Assembly: GCF_019239235.1 (NCBI RefSeq)
Contig: NZ_JAAZTS010000009.1
Span: 62,001 to 126,000 of the forward strand
Direction of reading: 5' to 3'
Source of the DNA: Caecibacteroides pullorum
GTDB lineage: Bacteria; Bacteroidota; Bacteroidia; Bacteroidales; Bacteroidaceae
DNA: 64,000 nucleotides
Numbering within the stretch: position 1 is the stretch's first letter; each line of letters starts with the position of its first letter. Positions 61,968 through 64,000 of the stretch are shown here, piece by piece. The notes under the pieces are model-generated. The model made no database searches, was not told the DNA's origin, and saw only the letters and a program-made list of their open reading frames with translations. Both the position numbers and the translations under genes were made by a program.

Positions 61968-62798
61968 ATGAAGAGTATGACAAAGGCTAACAAGGTTTTA
62001 TTTATCACACAAGAAATCACCCCCTATGTTCCTGAAACCGAACTGTCCCTAACCGGTCGTAACCTGCCGCAAGCCATCCAAGAGAAAGGCAGAGAGATCA
62101 GAACATTCATGCCCAAATGGGGGAATATCAACGAACGCCGCAACCAGCTGCATGAGGTGATACGCTTGTCGGGAATGAATCTCATCATCGACGACACCGA
62201 CCACCCGCTGATCATAAAAGTGGCCTCCATCCAGTCTGCACGAATGCAGGTCTACTTCATAGACAACGATGACTTCTTCCAGAACCGGCTGCAAATCACC
62301 GACGAAAACGGTGTAGAATATGAAGACAACGACGCACGAACCATCTTCTATGCACGAGGAGTGCTCGAAACGGTGAAAAAGCTGCGTTGGTGCCCCGACA
62401 TCATACACTGCCACGGATGGATGACGGCCTTGGCTCCCCTCTACATCAAGAGGGCATACCGGGAAGAGCCTTCGTACAGAAATTCCAAAGTGATCTTCTC
62501 ACTCTACGAGAACGACTTCAAACAAAACTTCCATCCGGACTTTGCGACCAAGCTGATGCTGAAAGGTATCGCCAAAAAGGACCTCGCTAAACTGAAAGAA
62601 CCCGTGGACTTCACCACTTTGTGCAAACTGGCTGTGGAGTATTCCGACGGAGTCATTCAGCAAAGCGAACACGTGAACCAGGAAGTGCTAGACTACGCAC
62701 GGAGTCTGGGAAAACCCGTGTTGGAGTACCAGGGAGGCGAAGACATGGCAGACCGTTGCAACAGCTTCTACGACCTGGTTGCAGAAACAGAACAATGA
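61968..62798 (+). CDS. truncated glycogen/starch synthase-like protein (GT5 N-terminal half only)
   Basis: The 276-aa protein resembles the N-terminal Rossmann half of GT5 glycogen synthases (VLFITQEITPYVP, WCPDIIHCHGWMTALAPLYI). The sugar-nucleotide loop KTGGL is replaced by ETELS, and the whole C-terminal GT-B half, with its catalytic Glu, is missing. A full enzyme is about 470-500 aa. The frame is intact and the stop is followed 28 bp later by the next gene, so it looks like a stable family member rather than a fresh truncation. Enzyme activity is doubtful. Confidence 0.8.
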   Translation: MKSMTKANKVLFITQEITPYVPETELSLTGRNLPQAIQEKGREIRTFMPKWGNINERRNQLHEVIRLSGMNLIIDDTDHPLIIKVASIQSARMQVYFIDNDDFFQNRLQITDENGVEYEDNDARTIFYARGVLETVKKLRWCPDIIHCHGWMTALAPLYIKRAYREEPSYRNSKVIFSLYENDFKQNFHPDFATKLMLKGIAKKDLAKLKEPVDFTTLCKLAVEYSDGVIQQSEHVNQEVLDYARSLGKPVLEYQGGEDMADRCNSFYDLVAETEQ

Positions 62799-62826
62799 CA
62801 TCAAAAAAAAGCAAAAACTGAAATCT

Positions 62827-64000
62827 ATGAGACTTAAGCATATAGGAGCATTGCTGACAGCGGCTCTCGTATTCTTTGCTTGCGACGACACCACCAATAC
62901 ACTGGGTATGGGGATGCTCCCCGACTCGGACGGGATGTCTGCACATACCATCACTTTCGACGTCACAACCCATTCTTATCTGGCAGACGCCGTATATGCC
63001 AAGACCAGTACCGGATATGTAGGCCGCTTCACCGACCCCGAGTTCGGAGCCTATACATCCAGCTTCCTGACCGAACTAAACTGTACGGACAACTTCAAAT
63101 TCTCGGAAACGCTGCCTCCTCTCTATGAAGAGTACTACAGCGGAGACACCTTGAAGGGTAAAGGTACACGCGTAGACGAAAACGTAGCAGGACTGAAGCT
63201 GATCCTTTATTATAGCAGCTGGTTCGGTGATTCCCTAAATGCCTGCCGCATGAGCGCCTACGAACTGAACGATCGTTGGATACAAGAACGCCAGGACGGG
63301 ACCAAACACTACCGCTACACGGACATCAATATCAACGACTATAAAGGAACCCTCTTGGGAAGAAAAGCCTATACGGCCTATGATGCTACCGTACCCGATT
63401 CTGTTCGCTTTGCAACAGACTCCAACGGCAATTATACATATTCACCCAGTATCGTATTCAATCTCGACACGGAAATAGGACAAAAGATATATGACCTGAA
63501 CAAGGCTTACGAAAAAGGTGAAAATAACTATTTCGATAATGCAGACAACTTCATTAACAACGTATTCAAGGGCGTCTGCATCCAGAACGACTTCGGCGAC
63601 GGAACCATCCTCTATGCAGACCGCATAGACCTCCAGTTCCAGTTCCGCTTCCACTACGTAGACAGCCTGGGAGTTGCTCTCAAAAAGAAAGTGACTGATG
63701 AAAACGGGCAAATCGGTGAAGATTCAATCTATTATGGTGCAGAAACTCTGTTTGCATCGACCAAAGAAGTAATACAGGCTAACCAGTTTGCCAATTCAGA
63801 AAAGTTAAAAGAGAAAGCTGAAGAAAAGAACTGGACTTACATCAAGTCGCCCGCCGGTATCTTCACAGAGGCAACCCTACCCTATGATGAAATCTATCAG
63901 GAATTGTCCAAAGACACGCTTAACTCAGCGAAATTGACATTCACCAATTATAATGAGAAGAATAACTACAAGTTCAGTATGGATGCGCCAAGCAACGTAT
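62827..64000 (+). CDS. DUF4270 family lipoprotein, 3' truncated by the window edge
   Basis: It starts MRLKHIGALLTAALVFFACD, a lipoprotein signal with the Cys at about residue 19. The frame stays open to the end of the window (391 codons). DUF4270 features follow: a short Asp/Thr-rich linker, TLGMGMLPDSDG, then repeated beta-rich segments such as VGRFTDPEFGAYTSSFLTEL. The family is Bacteroidota-specific, outer-membrane associated and of unknown function. It is probably in an operon with the glycogen-synthase-like gene 28 bp upstream. Confidence 0.85.
   Translation, partial: MRLKHIGALLTAALVFFACDDTTNTLGMGMLPDSDGMSAHTITFDVTTHSYLADAVYAKTSTGYVGRFTDPEFGAYTSSFLTELNCTDNFKFSETLPPLYEEYYSGDTLKGKGTRVDENVAGLKLILYYSSWFGDSLNACRMSAYELNDRWIQERQDGTKHYRYTDININDYKGTLLGRKAYTAYDATVPDSVRFATDSNGNYTYSPSIVFNLDTEIGQKIYDLNKAYEKGENNYFDNADNFINNVFKGVCIQNDFGDGTILYADRIDLQFQFRFHYVDSLGVALKKKVTDENGQIGEDSIYYGAETLFASTKEVIQANQFANSEKLKEKAEEKNWTYIKSPAGIFTEATLPYDEIYQELSKDTLNSAKLTFTNYNEKNNYKFSMDAPSNV

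Overview
The window reads as chromosomal DNA of a gut Bacteroides-type bacterium (order Bacteroidales). The reasons are: genes preceded by the Bacteroides -7 promoter element TAnnTTTG; GLPGLI, DUF4270, DUF4286, DUF4988 and DUF6261 family proteins; a Bacteroides-style histone H1-like small protein; a MalQ with tandem starch-binding modules; a B12-dependent ribonucleotide reductase; and GH43/GH35 glycan-degrading enzymes. The species cannot be named from the sequence. Both ends cut through genes.

Layout. 0-3.8 kb: the end of a glycan-use locus (GH43, GH35). 3.9-9.9 kb: a visibly G+C-rich block with a two-component system divergent from a GLPGLI protein and a large outer-membrane barrel. 9.9-16.6 kb (minus strand): PAP2 phosphatase, ModF-like tandem ABC ATPase, M23 peptidase, pullulanase, ruvC and DUF4286. 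16.7-28.3 kb (plus): tRNA-Ala, pheS, MFS transporter, nth, pgk, porin, glutaminase, lysS, gpsA, pgi and a HAD phosphatase. 28.4-32.3 kb: histone-like protein, AlbA_2 protein, Na/alanine symporter, an unknown protein, a UDG-fold glycosylase and tRNA-Trp. 32.3-37.9 kb (mostly minus): lutABC, queED, a nucleosidase, a winged-helix regulator and a membrane protein broken by an amber codon. 38.6-45.3 kb: LptD, HD hydrolase, BASS transporter, amidase and MlaD. 45.7-53.6 kb: dnaA, nitroreductase, nrdJ and malQ. 53.7-57.2 kb: a G+C-rich accessory segment bounded by inverted 18-bp words, holding a collagen-like/GLUG lipoprotein, a 42-bp tandem repeat and a DUF6261 protein. 57.3-64 kb: a coiled-coil protein, zapA, a possible 6S-type RNA, rny, cutC, panD, panC, a truncated glycogen-synthase-like protein and a DUF4270 lipoprotein.

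Much of the window is housekeeping: translation, glycolysis, replication and repair, envelope assembly, pantothenate and queuosine synthesis. The starch enzymes (pullulanase, MalQ) and the GH43/GH35 pair fit a polysaccharide-using anaerobe.

The most unusual signal is intergenic. Three separate spacers (about 7.2, 12.2 and 38.1-38.55 kb) hold degenerate arrays with a steady 21-23 bp period. The core words differ between loci. Two of the loci show direct units followed by inverted units, and one array is bracketed by a 10-bp inverted repeat. No CRISPR array, phage, transposase or complete mobile element was seen.
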